Source of the DNA: a virus
Length of the DNA stretch: 64,000 bases
Strand: one strand, 5' to 3'
Virus record (IMG/VR): IMGVR_UViG_3300042561_000572
Location: 30,156 to 94,155 of that record
The notes beneath the pieces are model-generated. The model did no database searches. It saw only the letters and a program-made list of their open reading frames with translations, and was not told the DNA's origin. This document shows, in pieces, positions 18,338 through 25,692 of the stretch (position 1 is its first letter; each line of letters opens with the position of its first letter). The position numbers and the translations under genes were made by a program.

Positions 18338-18993
18338 AAAAAAGCACCTTCTAAGTCCAATTCCTCTTGTGGCATCAGTTCAATAAACTCATCATATATA
18401 GTACAAACTTTAAATAGAAACTCATTTAAGTTATCTACTCTATAATTAATCTTATTAAACAGAGATGTAGCTTCTTTGTCATAAGATCTAGTATAAGTTA
18501 ATTGTAAAGTAAATATATCAAACTGTAACTTAACTGTTTGTTTATTAGGATTAATTCTATAAGTAATCCAGATACATTCATTGTCTTCATAACTGCTAAG
18601 GCCTAACTTTTTACTTATAAAGTTTGTATTAGCCTTCTTATTTAAAGTTGGAATTATCTTATCAACTTCAAAGATGTATAAATACAAATTAACAAGCTCA
18701 AATATACTACAAAGGAATATAGAATCATCTATTGGAATATTCTTTTCATCAGCTTTAAATATCTCTCTAATAAAAGTATAAGTGGCACTTTCCTTGTCAA
18801 ATATAGATAATGTATTAGACATTAGAAAGTCTAGTTGTTTGTCTGTTAAATAGTTTTGTATTGTAATAGCCATAGGATTAAAGTAGTTAAGTTCTAATAG
18901 AGCATATAATATATCTTCATTGCATTCTTTTATTAGATCTGCAAAGTTATAATCATTTGATTTTGTATGATAAGGAAAATTATAAATTGCCAT
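18334..18993 (-). CDS. Unknown protein, diverged paralogue family member 4
   Basis: At 219 residues this is the longest and most diverged member. Weak correspondences remain: a LTDKQLDFLMSN segment in place of DKEKDYLLNVN and a C-terminal FLFKVCTIYDEFIELMP resembling F(L/I).KML.LY.DF...IP. It adds an N-terminal extension of about 45 residues. Its ATG at 18993 directly abuts the U-tract of the terminator that ends the Dps gene, so expression must come from read-through or from a start very close by. Function unknown. Confidence 0.65.
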   Translation of the reverse strand: MAIYNFPYHTKSNDYNFADLIKECNEDILYALLELNYFNPMAITIQNYLTDKQLDFLMSNTLSIFDKESATYTFIREIFKADEKNIPIDDSIFLCSIFELVNLYLYIFEVDKIIPTLNKKANTNFISKKLGLSSYEDNECIWITYRINPNKQTVKLQFDIFTLQLTYTRSYDKEATSLFNKINYRVDNLNEFLFKVCTIYDEFIELMPQEELDLEGAFL

Positions 18994-19018
18994 AAAAATA
19001 GGCTCAACAAGGAGCCTA
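18994..19018 (-). terminator. Intrinsic terminator after the Dps gene
   Basis: In minus-strand sense, TAGGCTC and GAGCCTA form a 7-bp stem with a 6-nt loop, followed by TTTTT. It lies 36 nt downstream of the Dps stop codon. The U-tract runs directly into the ATG of the next gene at 18993. Confidence 0.8.
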
Positions 19019-19054
19019 AATAAGTTAATTATTAAGTTGTAACAGTGTTATGTA

Positions 19055-19564
19055 TTAACTATTAAACAAGTTACTTTGAAGTAAATATATATACTTATCA
19101 ACAGCTAATGAGTGTTCTTGCAACATATTACTAGTAGTCTTATCTATACTATCTAATCTATTAATATACATATATAACAAGCCACTAATAGTTTTTAATG
19201 CATTAACAATAAGAGTAATGTTACTTTGTATATCATTAGATATTTCATTTATATCATCTAATAATGTATTCTCAATACTAAATTTTAGATTAACTCTAGC
19301 CATAGCACCAAATGATCTAATTCTTTCAGCAAGAGGATCAATAAAACCACCAATAGTATCTAGAATCTCTTCAAATAGTTTATGAATAGAAATAAAACTA
19401 CTACCTTCACTATTCCAATGAGCCTCCCAAACTCTACCATGAGCATCATTATAAGTAGCTATTAAACTATAAAGTACTGAACTAACTTCTGCTCTAACTT
19501 CTTCTGCTAAAGCATGTGTTCTAGTAAATTTAATATCTAACAAATTTGTTGTATTATCTTCCAT
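19055..19564 (-). CDS. dps: Dps-like ferritin (DNA protection during starvation family)
   Basis: The 169-residue protein matches the Dps family in length and in its inter-subunit ferroxidase site: H49 and W50 (HWN), H61 twelve residues later, D76 and E80 in the DPLAERI block. All these residues are present at canonical spacing. Dps forms dodecameric shells that oxidise Fe(II) with peroxide, store iron and may coat DNA. In a phage it could protect replicating or packaged DNA from oxidative damage, but that is inference. The N-terminus is short and acidic, without the Lys-rich DNA-binding tail of E. coli Dps. It is divergently placed from the head protease gene and closes with its own terminator. 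Confidence 0.88.
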   Translation of the reverse strand: MEDNTTNLLDIKFTRTHALAEEVRAEVSSVLYSLIATYNDAHGRVWEAHWNSEGSSFISIHKLFEEILDTIGGFIDPLAERIRSFGAMARVNLKFSIENTLLDDINEISNDIQSNITLIVNALKTISGLLYMYINRLDSIDKTTSNMLQEHSLAVDKYIYLLQSNLFNS

Positions 19565-19719
19565 TTTAATTTAAGGTATTATATATTATGTATATTACCT
19601 TATATAACACCTATTTAGTTATAATAAGTAAACATAAATGCCTACAAATATATACAAATAAGATATAATATTAGGTTTATAAAAAGTAAATAGTAATACA
19701 CTAAACAGTAATATAAATA
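19565..19719. promoter_or_regulatory. Divergent intergenic region between dps and protease
   Basis: This AT-rich 155-bp region must hold promoters for the minus-strand dps and the plus-strand head operon. A TATAAT hexamer lies at 19578-19583 on the minus strand, close to the dps ATG. TTATAATAAGTAA (19619-19631) and TTATAAAAAGTAA (19677-19689) face the protease gene. An imperfect inverted repeat AAGGTA/TACCTT occurs just upstream of dps. In such AT-rich DNA these matches are weak evidence. Confidence 0.3.
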
Positions 19720-20949
19720 ATGCAGTATCCTGTATTAAACACTAAATCTATTGAAGCTAATATATCAGAAACAAAAGCAAAGATACCTCTCTTAATAAAA
19801 GGTAATTGGCATGTTCCTGGATATGGTTTAATGAGAGTTACAGATAGCTATATTGAAAAACTTAAAGATAACTACAAATCAAATGTATTAGGTTTTAAAC
19901 CATATGCAACCCTAGGTCATCCAACTGATTCACCTGATCCAGCAAGCATTGATGGAGAAAGAAAAAGAGGAGACTTAGAAGATATAGTAGTAGAGAATGA
20001 TATAGTATATGGAGTATATGATATTAACTTAGAAACATATAATCTTATTAAAAATGGGGATTATGAATATAGTTCACCTGAGATTCAACAAAACTTTAAA
20101 GATAAAGTAACAGGAGAATCAAAAGGACCTACTTTACTAAGGACAGCATTAACAAATGCACCTTTTATGCCTTTCAATGATAATAAGATAGTAGCTTTAT
20201 CACAAAGTAATAATACTAATAATGAAGAGATTATAAGTCCAATATGTATTAAACTATCAACTACTATTAGTGTTAATACACAAACAATAGAACCAACAAT
20301 AGAAACAAAAACAGAACAAGAATATATAAAAATGTCAACCACTCCAATTGAAGTAACAACTCCTTCTGTATCTACCCCTTCTGAAGTTAAACAATCTGTA
20401 GATATTGAAGCAATTCTAACTAAAGTATTAAGCACTCAAGCAGAAACATTTACTAATACTATTAACAGTCTTACAACTAAGTTTGATGAAAGTGTAAATA
20501 ATGTTATTAGTCAAACATCTGAGACTGTAGCTGCACTAGCAAGTGAAGTTCAAAGCATGAAGAGTCAAGTATCTGATGTACTAACTAAAGCAAATGAATT
20601 TGATAAGACTGCACAATATGTAACTAGTCTATCTAGCAGTGATAAAGCAAGACAACTTAATAGTAAACTAAAGGGTTTGTTTGATTCTGGTGTTACTCCT
20701 GCTGCAATTTCTCTAACTAAGAAGCTAATTGAAAATGAAGGTAATTCTGTAGTTAAGTTATCTATTAATGGTGCAGAAACTGATGTATCATTTGAAGATT
20801 CTTTAATTGAATTAGTTAAACTAAGTTCTACTAGTTTTCAAGATGAGTTTCAAGTAGGTGCTCAATCTACTCCTGTTAAAGCAAACTATATTAATCAAGT
20901 AATTGAAGCTAATAGAGCTAAAGCAGAATCTGGTAAGATTAAGAAATAA
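19720..20949 (+). CDS. Prohead protease with C-terminal scaffold (Mu gpI-like)
   Basis: The 409-residue protein matches the Mu gpI-type head maturation protease in its first 150 residues: IKGNWHVPGYG, the KPYATLGHPTD block with H67, GDLEDIVVENDIVYGVYDI and YEYSSPEI with S118/S119 as nucleophile candidates. The second half (about 205-409) is Ser/Thr-rich, then coiled-coil-like and helical, as expected for an internal scaffold that fills the prohead and is degraded. An in-frame ATG at codon 205 could start the scaffold alone, as gpZ does in Mu. The capsid gene follows 41 nt downstream. The protease may also process other virion proteins. Confidence 0.82.
   Translation: MQYPVLNTKSIEANISETKAKIPLLIKGNWHVPGYGLMRVTDSYIEKLKDNYKSNVLGFKPYATLGHPTDSPDPASIDGERKRGDLEDIVVENDIVYGVYDINLETYNLIKNGDYEYSSPEIQQNFKDKVTGESKGPTLLRTALTNAPFMPFNDNKIVALSQSNNTNNEEIISPICIKLSTTISVNTQTIEPTIETKTEQEYIKMSTTPIEVTTPSVSTPSEVKQSVDIEAILTKVLSTQAETFTNTINSLTTKFDESVNNVISQTSETVAALASEVQSMKSQVSDVLTKANEFDKTAQYVTSLSSSDKARQLNSKLKGLFDSGVTPAAISLTKKLIENEGNSVVKLSINGAETDVSFEDSLIELVKLSSTSFQDEFQVGAQSTPVKANYINQVIEANRAKAESGKIKK
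20332..20949 (+). CDS. Candidate nested scaffold protein from an internal start
   Basis: An ATG at codon 205 of the protease gene follows an A-rich stretch (tatataaaa) like other leaders in this genome. It would yield a 205-residue, Ser/Thr-rich and coiled-coil protein corresponding to the scaffold half only. Mu encodes its scaffold Z in the same nested manner within I. The start is inferred and no strong ribosome-binding site is present. Confidence 0.4.
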   Translation: MSTTPIEVTTPSVSTPSEVKQSVDIEAILTKVLSTQAETFTNTINSLTTKFDESVNNVISQTSETVAALASEVQSMKSQVSDVLTKANEFDKTAQYVTSLSSSDKARQLNSKLKGLFDSGVTPAAISLTKKLIENEGNSVVKLSINGAETDVSFEDSLIELVKLSSTSFQDEFQVGAQSTPVKANYINQVIEANRAKAESGKIKK

Positions 20950-20990
20950 ATATAAACTAATAAATAATAATAATAAATAAGAGAATATAA

Positions 20991-22310
20991 ATGGCATTAC
21001 AACAAATTCCTTCTTTTAATATGGATGCATATGCATCTCCTTGGGAAACAGTAAGTACTAGTGAAAAACCAGGTGTACCTACTTATTTAGAACTAGCTAA
21101 GTCTTTCTTACCTTTAGTTGGTTCAACTCCCCTAAAAGAACTATTTCCTGATCAAACCATCAAACAACCTATTGTTGCAATTGAACAAAGATTTGAAACA
21201 AGTGGTACTTTACTTCCTCCTGTTAAATTTGGTGAACCAGATCAACTATTAGGAGTTTCTCAATACACAACTCAAAGAAGATATATTCAACCTTTATACC
21301 TTAGAGGATCACATTATATTAGTTGGGGTGATGTAAACATTAGAATCAAAGATGGCACCTTAAATGACTTTGAAGATCCACAAGCTTATGTTACAAAGCA
21401 AGTTGAAAAGCTAGTTGAAACACATAACCTAACATGGGATGTTTATAGAGGTCTAACTCTTCTTGGTGGTATTAATTATACTGATCCTAGAAGTGGTCAA
21501 CCAGTTAGTGTTTCTGCTCAGATTCCTGCTCATAACTTCTGGTCTTATAACAATGTAAATGGTTATAGAGGAAGAAATGAAGCTAACTTGTTTAGAGGTT
21601 TGATTGATTATAATACTCCTCAAGCTTCTACTGCTGGTGTACCTTGGACTGAGCCAGATGCTGCTATTGTAAGTTGTATTCAAAAGTTTGTTTATTGGTT
21701 TAAAACCACCAATAAAACTAGAGTAACTGCTATGTATATTCACCCTGACTTGAAGCAAATCATTAGTGAAAACAATGAAATTAAACTTCAAACTGGTGGT
21801 CTTATTCCTAGATTTGGTGCTCAAACTGGTGATAAGCAAGTTATGATTAATAACACTGGTGGTGGCTATCAAGTTGAAGCTAATGAACTAGCTGCTAATG
21901 CATTTGGTTCTATTGGTGTGGGCCCCGAAGGTATTATGTCCATTGCGGGTGTACCTATTAGAACAGTTGAAACTTGGTATAGAGATCCTGTAGATGGTGT
22001 AAGGAAGTATCTATGGCCTAGAAATAAGGTTGTATTTGTATCTGAAGTTAATCCTGATGGTACTTATGAAGCTCCTGGTAGAACACAATATTGTGTATCA
22101 GAAGAAAGTGGTGGTGAACCTGGACTTTGGATGAGAGAGCAAAGAGATACTCCTATTCCTGCTGCTCCTGGTATGTACTTGCAACTAGGTAATGCTGGCC
22201 TTCCTTATCTCCTATATCCTCATAGAGTTGCTCATATGACTGTTGGTACAATTCAAGATATTAATACTAGAATTGGTATTTTAGGCGATTTGGGCTATGG
22301 CAGTATCTAA
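20991..22310 (+). CDS. Major capsid protein (gpE-like family)
   Basis: The 439-residue protein resembles the phage major capsid protein E family: an N-terminal segment, then RRYIQPLYLRGSHYISWGD and a long helix VTKQVEKLVETHNLTWD followed by VYRGLTLLGG, which matches the spine-helix region. The C-terminal half has beta-rich A-domain and GPEGIMSIAGVPIRTVETWY. Its place directly after protease/scaffold is the expected one. The leader has AAGAGA before the ATG, one of the better purine-rich leaders here. An intrinsic terminator lies about 100 nt downstream, allowing high monocistronic expression. Confidence 0.85.
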   Translation: MALQQIPSFNMDAYASPWETVSTSEKPGVPTYLELAKSFLPLVGSTPLKELFPDQTIKQPIVAIEQRFETSGTLLPPVKFGEPDQLLGVSQYTTQRRYIQPLYLRGSHYISWGDVNIRIKDGTLNDFEDPQAYVTKQVEKLVETHNLTWDVYRGLTLLGGINYTDPRSGQPVSVSAQIPAHNFWSYNNVNGYRGRNEANLFRGLIDYNTPQASTAGVPWTEPDAAIVSCIQKFVYWFKTTNKTRVTAMYIHPDLKQIISENNEIKLQTGGLIPRFGAQTGDKQVMINNTGGGYQVEANELAANAFGSIGVGPEGIMSIAGVPIRTVETWYRDPVDGVRKYLWPRNKVVFVSEVNPDGTYEAPGRTQYCVSEESGGEPGLWMREQRDTPIPAAPGMYLQLGNAGLPYLLYPHRVAHMTVGTIQDINTRIGILGDLGYGSI

Positions 22311-22314
22311 CCTC

Positions 22315-22351
22315 TAAAAGATACACTTAAGTCTAAACCAAGTATCTTTTA
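22315..22351. repeat. Inverted repeat after the capsid gene, with a third copy downstream
   Basis: TAAAAGATAC (22315-22324) pairs with GTATCTTTTA (22342-22351), and the A run continues. A third AAAAGATAC follows at 22386-22394. It may be an additional hairpin in the capsid mRNA 3' end or a relic of an insertion next to the homing endonuclease. Confidence 0.6.
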
Positions 22352-22407
22352 AAAACTGGGTTACGGTCCTTCATAATCTAGTTTACAAAAGATACATAAT
22401 AGAATAT

Positions 22408-22443
22408 AATAAAGGGAGTAAACAACTACTCCCTTTATTTTTT
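22408..22443 (+). terminator. Intrinsic terminator of the capsid transcript
   Basis: AATAAAGGGAGTA (22408-22420) pairs with TACTCCCTTTATT (22427-22439) around a 6-nt loop, followed by a run of T to 22443. The ATG of the GIY-YIG gene begins at the very next base. Confidence 0.88.
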
Positions 22444-23301
22444 ATGAGAAACAAATTATCTGGTATATATTCTTTTACAAATAAAACAACTGGTAAAAGA
22501 TATATTGGACAAACAGTATATTTAAATGGTAGAAAAGGAGATCATTTATTAAATCTTAGAAGGAATCAACATGATAATGATTATCTTCAAAAAGCTTTTA
22601 ATAAATATGGTGAAAAAGACTTTATATTTGAAGTGTTAGAAGTGGTGCCAAAGTTAGAAGATGGTACTAATGATAAAGTTAAATTAACTGAAAGAGAGCA
22701 GTACTGGATGGATTTTTATAAGTCTTATGATAGAGATTATGGTTATAATATTAATCCTTCAGCAAGTATGAATCCAATGCAGGGTAAAACACATACCCCA
22801 GAAGCTAGAAAGAAGATTAGTGAAGCAGCTTATAATAGACCTCCTAGAAAAGTAATTTTACCTACATATATTCCTAATCCTGATATTAAAGATAGTATAG
22901 ACAGTAAATTTGAATATACTGTAGAACATATTAATGGTAATACATATATTTTAGATGATAATAGTTTTATAGATTTTTGCAGACAATTACATTTAGATGA
23001 TGCTAGATTATTTAGATGTTTATACTTTAAAGAGTTTTATTATGGATTAAAAGGCTCTATAAAAGTATTAAATAAGTGGGGAGAATATCATATACATCAG
23101 TGTAATACTCAACAGAAAAACGCCGTAGTATATAGATATTATTTAAAAGATGAAACTGGAACAGAACATATAACTGATAATCTAAATAATTTTTGTAGGA
23201 TTAATAGATTAAGCAGAACACATATGGGAAATGTAGTAAATAAAAACAAATACTATAAAGGATGGACTGGTTATAAAGTTTCTCTAAAAGATATAAAATA
23301 A
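22444..23301 (+). CDS. GIY-YIG homing endonuclease
   Basis: The 285-residue protein has a complete N-terminal GIY-YIG nuclease: GIY at 7-9, YIG at 20-22, R30 and the metal-binding glutamate in LTEREQYW (about E85). A NUMOD3-like DNA-binding motif (GKTHTPEARKKISEA, about 114-128) and two NUMOD1/helix-turn-helix-like repeats follow, the last with NNFCRINRLS and YYKGWTGY. It is free-standing, sandwiched between two intrinsic terminators directly behind the capsid gene, the usual position for an element that spreads by cutting an allele lacking it. The start codon abuts the terminator T-run, so it is probably expressed only by read-through. No split gene or intron boundary is seen in the capsid gene. 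Confidence 0.88.
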   Translation: MRNKLSGIYSFTNKTTGKRYIGQTVYLNGRKGDHLLNLRRNQHDNDYLQKAFNKYGEKDFIFEVLEVVPKLEDGTNDKVKLTEREQYWMDFYKSYDRDYGYNINPSASMNPMQGKTHTPEARKKISEAAYNRPPRKVILPTYIPNPDIKDSIDSKFEYTVEHINGNTYILDDNSFIDFCRQLHLDDARLFRCLYFKEFYYGLKGSIKVLNKWGEYHIHQCNTQQKNAVVYRYYLKDETGTEHITDNLNNFCRINRLSRTHMGNVVNKNKYYKGWTGYKVSLKDIK

Positions 23302-23348
23302 ATAATAAAAAGAGGTTAGATTTTATTTTCTAACCTCTTTTTATTATT
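23301..23348. terminator. Bidirectional terminator after the homing endonuclease
   Basis: A perfect 20-bp stem pairs 23301-23320 with 23329-23348 around an 8-nt loop, with A- and T-runs in the arms. It lies between the convergent endonuclease gene and the minus-strand gene at 23385. Confidence 0.9.
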
Positions 23349-23384
23349 TAAACTTAAGTGTATTTAACCTTTATTATTTAAAAT

Positions 23385-23684
23385 CTAACTATCATTTAAA
23401 TGCTCTGATTTCCACATAATACTTAAGCTTGATAGATCTGCATGTATAACAATATATCCTTTTTTAATTAACTCTTTATATATGTATATAGAATATGTTA
23501 AATCTTTAACTTGTAAGTCAAAATAAAACTGTTCTGCCCTTGATCTAATTAGATCTGCAACCTTTTGTAATTCCATTTCCTTAGTGCCAGTATTAGCTAA
23601 TTTATTAGCTTCTTTAGCACTTAATAATGGCAGTATTTCCTTCTCTTTAACACTTGTATTAATACTACTATCTTTAACTATCAT
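23385..23684 (-). CDS. Hypothetical 99-residue protein
   Basis: This minus-strand gene faces the homing endonuclease across a bidirectional terminator. The product has a polar N-terminus, a helical SAKEANKLANTG...LQKVADLIRSRAEQFYFDLQ stretch split across about residues 22-56, and a C-terminal alpha/beta part. A few regulatory proteins look like this, but no motif identifies it. It is the only minus-strand gene in the capsid-to-tail interval and may be early-expressed. Confidence 0.55.
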   Translation of the reverse strand: MIVKDSSINTSVKEKEILPLLSAKEANKLANTGTKEMELQKVADLIRSRAEQFYFDLQVKDLTYSIYIYKELIKKGYIVIHADLSSLSIMWKSEHLNDS

Positions 23685-23763
23685 TTATGTGCCTACTTTA
23701 TGTTATAAAAGCCTACAATAATATAGCATTATAATATAAAGTATAACAATATAAAGTAAGTTA

Positions 23764-23819
23764 AAAAAGAATACTTACAATAAATAAATATAAAAAGAAT
23801 ACTTATAATAAATAAATAT
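23764..23819. repeat. Two 28-nt tandem repeats upstream of a structural gene
   Basis: Units at 23764-23791 and 23792-23819 differ at one base and contain AGAATACTTA followed by AATAAATAAATAT. A partial third unit leads into the ATG at 23833. The position right before the long tail operon suggests duplicated promoter or leader sequences. Confidence 0.75.
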
Positions 23820-23832
23820 AAAAGAGAAATAA

Positions 23833-24990
23833 ATGGGTTTATACAACATTAATCAAATCCTTAGAGGTGCTAGAAATGCTGGTGGTGTAAAGACTTACAA
23901 CCAAGCATCAGTAACTACTAAGCCAACAGCAGCTATTGCTGGTACTACTATTACTTTTAGTGGGGGTGCAATTGAAGTAGAGGGTAAAGAATATGGTTTT
24001 TCAACCTTTGATTTTAGTACCTTTTCTGCTCTTTTGAAAGCATCTACAACTTATGTTTTAAGTGCTGTTCCTACTTATTTAGAGCCTGCTGATCAAAGTG
24101 CAGCAGTTTCTGCTGGTGTTAACTATGTTGTAACACAAACTGCTCTTGGTGAATCAGTATTAAATTACTTCATGAATCCATCTGCTATTAGTGGTATTAA
24201 TGCTTTAGGCGGTGAACAAGCAGTAAGAGAAAGAGTACAATTAGGTACTGCAACCGAAGCAGATTATAGAGCTTTTAACTTCTTCTCCAGTGAAAGAGAA
24301 AAGCTAGCTGACCCTAGATATGGTACAGGTCTACAATTGCCTATTACTGGTATTAAATATGTATTAACTGAAGTATCAGCACAAGATAATAGTTCTAAGT
24401 CTAATGTATTAAGTACTTTTACATATAATGATTTTGCTAAATTTAGAGCTACTCAAGGTGACATTCCTGCTGAATTTAAAGTATTAGCAACTGCTGCTGC
24501 TGTAACAGCTTATGAAACGCCATCTAAGACTTTCTTGTGTAAGAGAATCTTTGGTTATACTTCTTTAAACAATGCTAATGCAAACATTGGTGGTGTTGAA
24601 ATTGCAGTTTATAATAAAACAACTGGTGCTCTTTTAGCTACTCCTTTTACCAATCCTACTAACATTTCAACTGAAGCTAGTGTAAGTTCTTTGACTCACT
24701 TTACAGTATATGAATATTATAGTCCTTCTTATATGGAACTAGGTAATGTTGGAACTAAAGATAAAGTACTAAACATCCTATCTAATAAAGAAGCATCTGG
24801 TCTTGGTAGAATCAATCCTATTTACTTAGATAATCCTTTTAGTATTCAAAGATCTTCACTAATGAATACTAAAGCTAGACCCGCTTTAACTCTTTATAAC
24901 AATCCTTGTGATCTAGTTAAAGTAACAGTATCTAGTTTAGGTCCTGTAGTACTTAGCTCACTTGTTCCTGTATATGATACACTACTGTAA
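23833..24990 (+). CDS. Structural protein of unknown type (head/neck region)
   Basis: The 385-residue product is the first gene of the long plus-strand tail operon and follows a duplicated leader. It starts with a helix (NINQILRGARNAGG), then has an alternating beta pattern with Ala/Thr/Ser-rich segments, typical for virion proteins. No known fold is recognised. Candidates from position are a head decoration protein, a second capsid-lattice protein or a neck protein. A purine-rich AAGAGA lies 9 nt before the ATG. Confidence 0.6.
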   Translation: MGLYNINQILRGARNAGGVKTYNQASVTTKPTAAIAGTTITFSGGAIEVEGKEYGFSTFDFSTFSALLKASTTYVLSAVPTYLEPADQSAAVSAGVNYVVTQTALGESVLNYFMNPSAISGINALGGEQAVRERVQLGTATEADYRAFNFFSSEREKLADPRYGTGLQLPITGIKYVLTEVSAQDNSSKSNVLSTFTYNDFAKFRATQGDIPAEFKVLATAAAVTAYETPSKTFLCKRIFGYTSLNNANANIGGVEIAVYNKTTGALLATPFTNPTNISTEASVSSLTHFTVYEYYSPSYMELGNVGTKDKVLNILSNKEASGLGRINPIYLDNPFSIQRSSLMNTKARPALTLYNNPCDLVKVTVSSLGPVVLSSLVPVYDTLL

Positions 24991-25026
24991 TAACTACAAA
25001 TTAACAATAAATAGGTACATCTAAAC

Positions 25027-25683
25027 ATGTTTGATCCAAACATTAAAGTTAGAGTAGTAGCTGATTATAAATATAAAGATGGGAGTTACTTAGTTGCTAA
25101 CTCCTATCTTTCCTTTGATATTTATGACAGTACTAAGATAGCAGAACTAATTGATCTATATAATTCAAATTATGAATATAAAGATCATATTGAGTTACCT
25201 TCTATAGATTCTTTACCATTCCATGTAAAACAACAACTACAAGAAACATATAAGTTTAATAAACCACAAGAAGCAGATGGTTATCTACCTCCTAGTGATA
25301 AACCTTTATATGAAACAGTTGATGATACATACTCTCCTTTTGCTCCTTCTCCTTATGAAGATAAAGATAACTTTGAAGTTCTAGCAGATAATACATATGA
25401 ACCTAAAGTTGAAGAACCTAGATTTATAGAATTAACTCCTCCTTCACCTTCAGTAGCAGAAGTAAAAGATGTAGTTAAAGAAGAAGTAAAAGAAGTAACT
25501 AAAGAAGAGCCAGTAGTTGAACAAGTATATAGTGTTTATATCCAACAACTACTTAAACTAACTAAGGAACAATTAGAAGATAAAAGTGCTGCTGATATTA
25601 AAAAGGCAGTATTAGAAGTAGATTCTAAATATGAATATACTAACAAAATAGAAGCTATAAAATATTTATTAACTATTAAATAA
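25027..25683 (+). CDS. Hypothetical acidic protein in neck region
   Basis: The 218-residue protein has an N-terminal globular part of about 75 residues, a proline/acidic linker (about 80-145), a Lys/Glu/Val-rich low-complexity stretch built from VKEEVKEV-like units, and a C-terminal helix-extended-loop-helix-like segment (LLKLTKEQLEDKSAADIKKA). The C-terminal motif resembles small LEM/HeH-type modules often found at the ends of phage head-associated proteins. The role is unknown. It sits between the 385- and 641-residue structural genes. Confidence 0.55.
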   Translation: MFDPNIKVRVVADYKYKDGSYLVANSYLSFDIYDSTKIAELIDLYNSNYEYKDHIELPSIDSLPFHVKQQLQETYKFNKPQEADGYLPPSDKPLYETVDDTYSPFAPSPYEDKDNFEVLADNTYEPKVEEPRFIELTPPSPSVAEVKDVVKEEVKEVTKEEPVVEQVYSVYIQQLLKLTKEQLEDKSAADIKKAVLEVDSKYEYTNKIEAIKYLLTIK

Positions 25684-25692
25684 TAAACAATA

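Noticed and set aside
22311-22443. Group I intron or tRNA-like element behind the capsid gene
   Set aside because: The capsid gene is complete, no split exon is visible, and GGTTACGGTCC does not complete a tRNA T-arm or an intron core.
19619-23760. TATAA(A/T)(A)GTAA as a genome-wide promoter motif
   Set aside because: Similar strings occur inside coding sequence (for example around 15530, 26766 and 29116), encoding Tyr-Lys-Val, so it is not specific. Only the mirrored TATAAGTAAGCA pair was kept.
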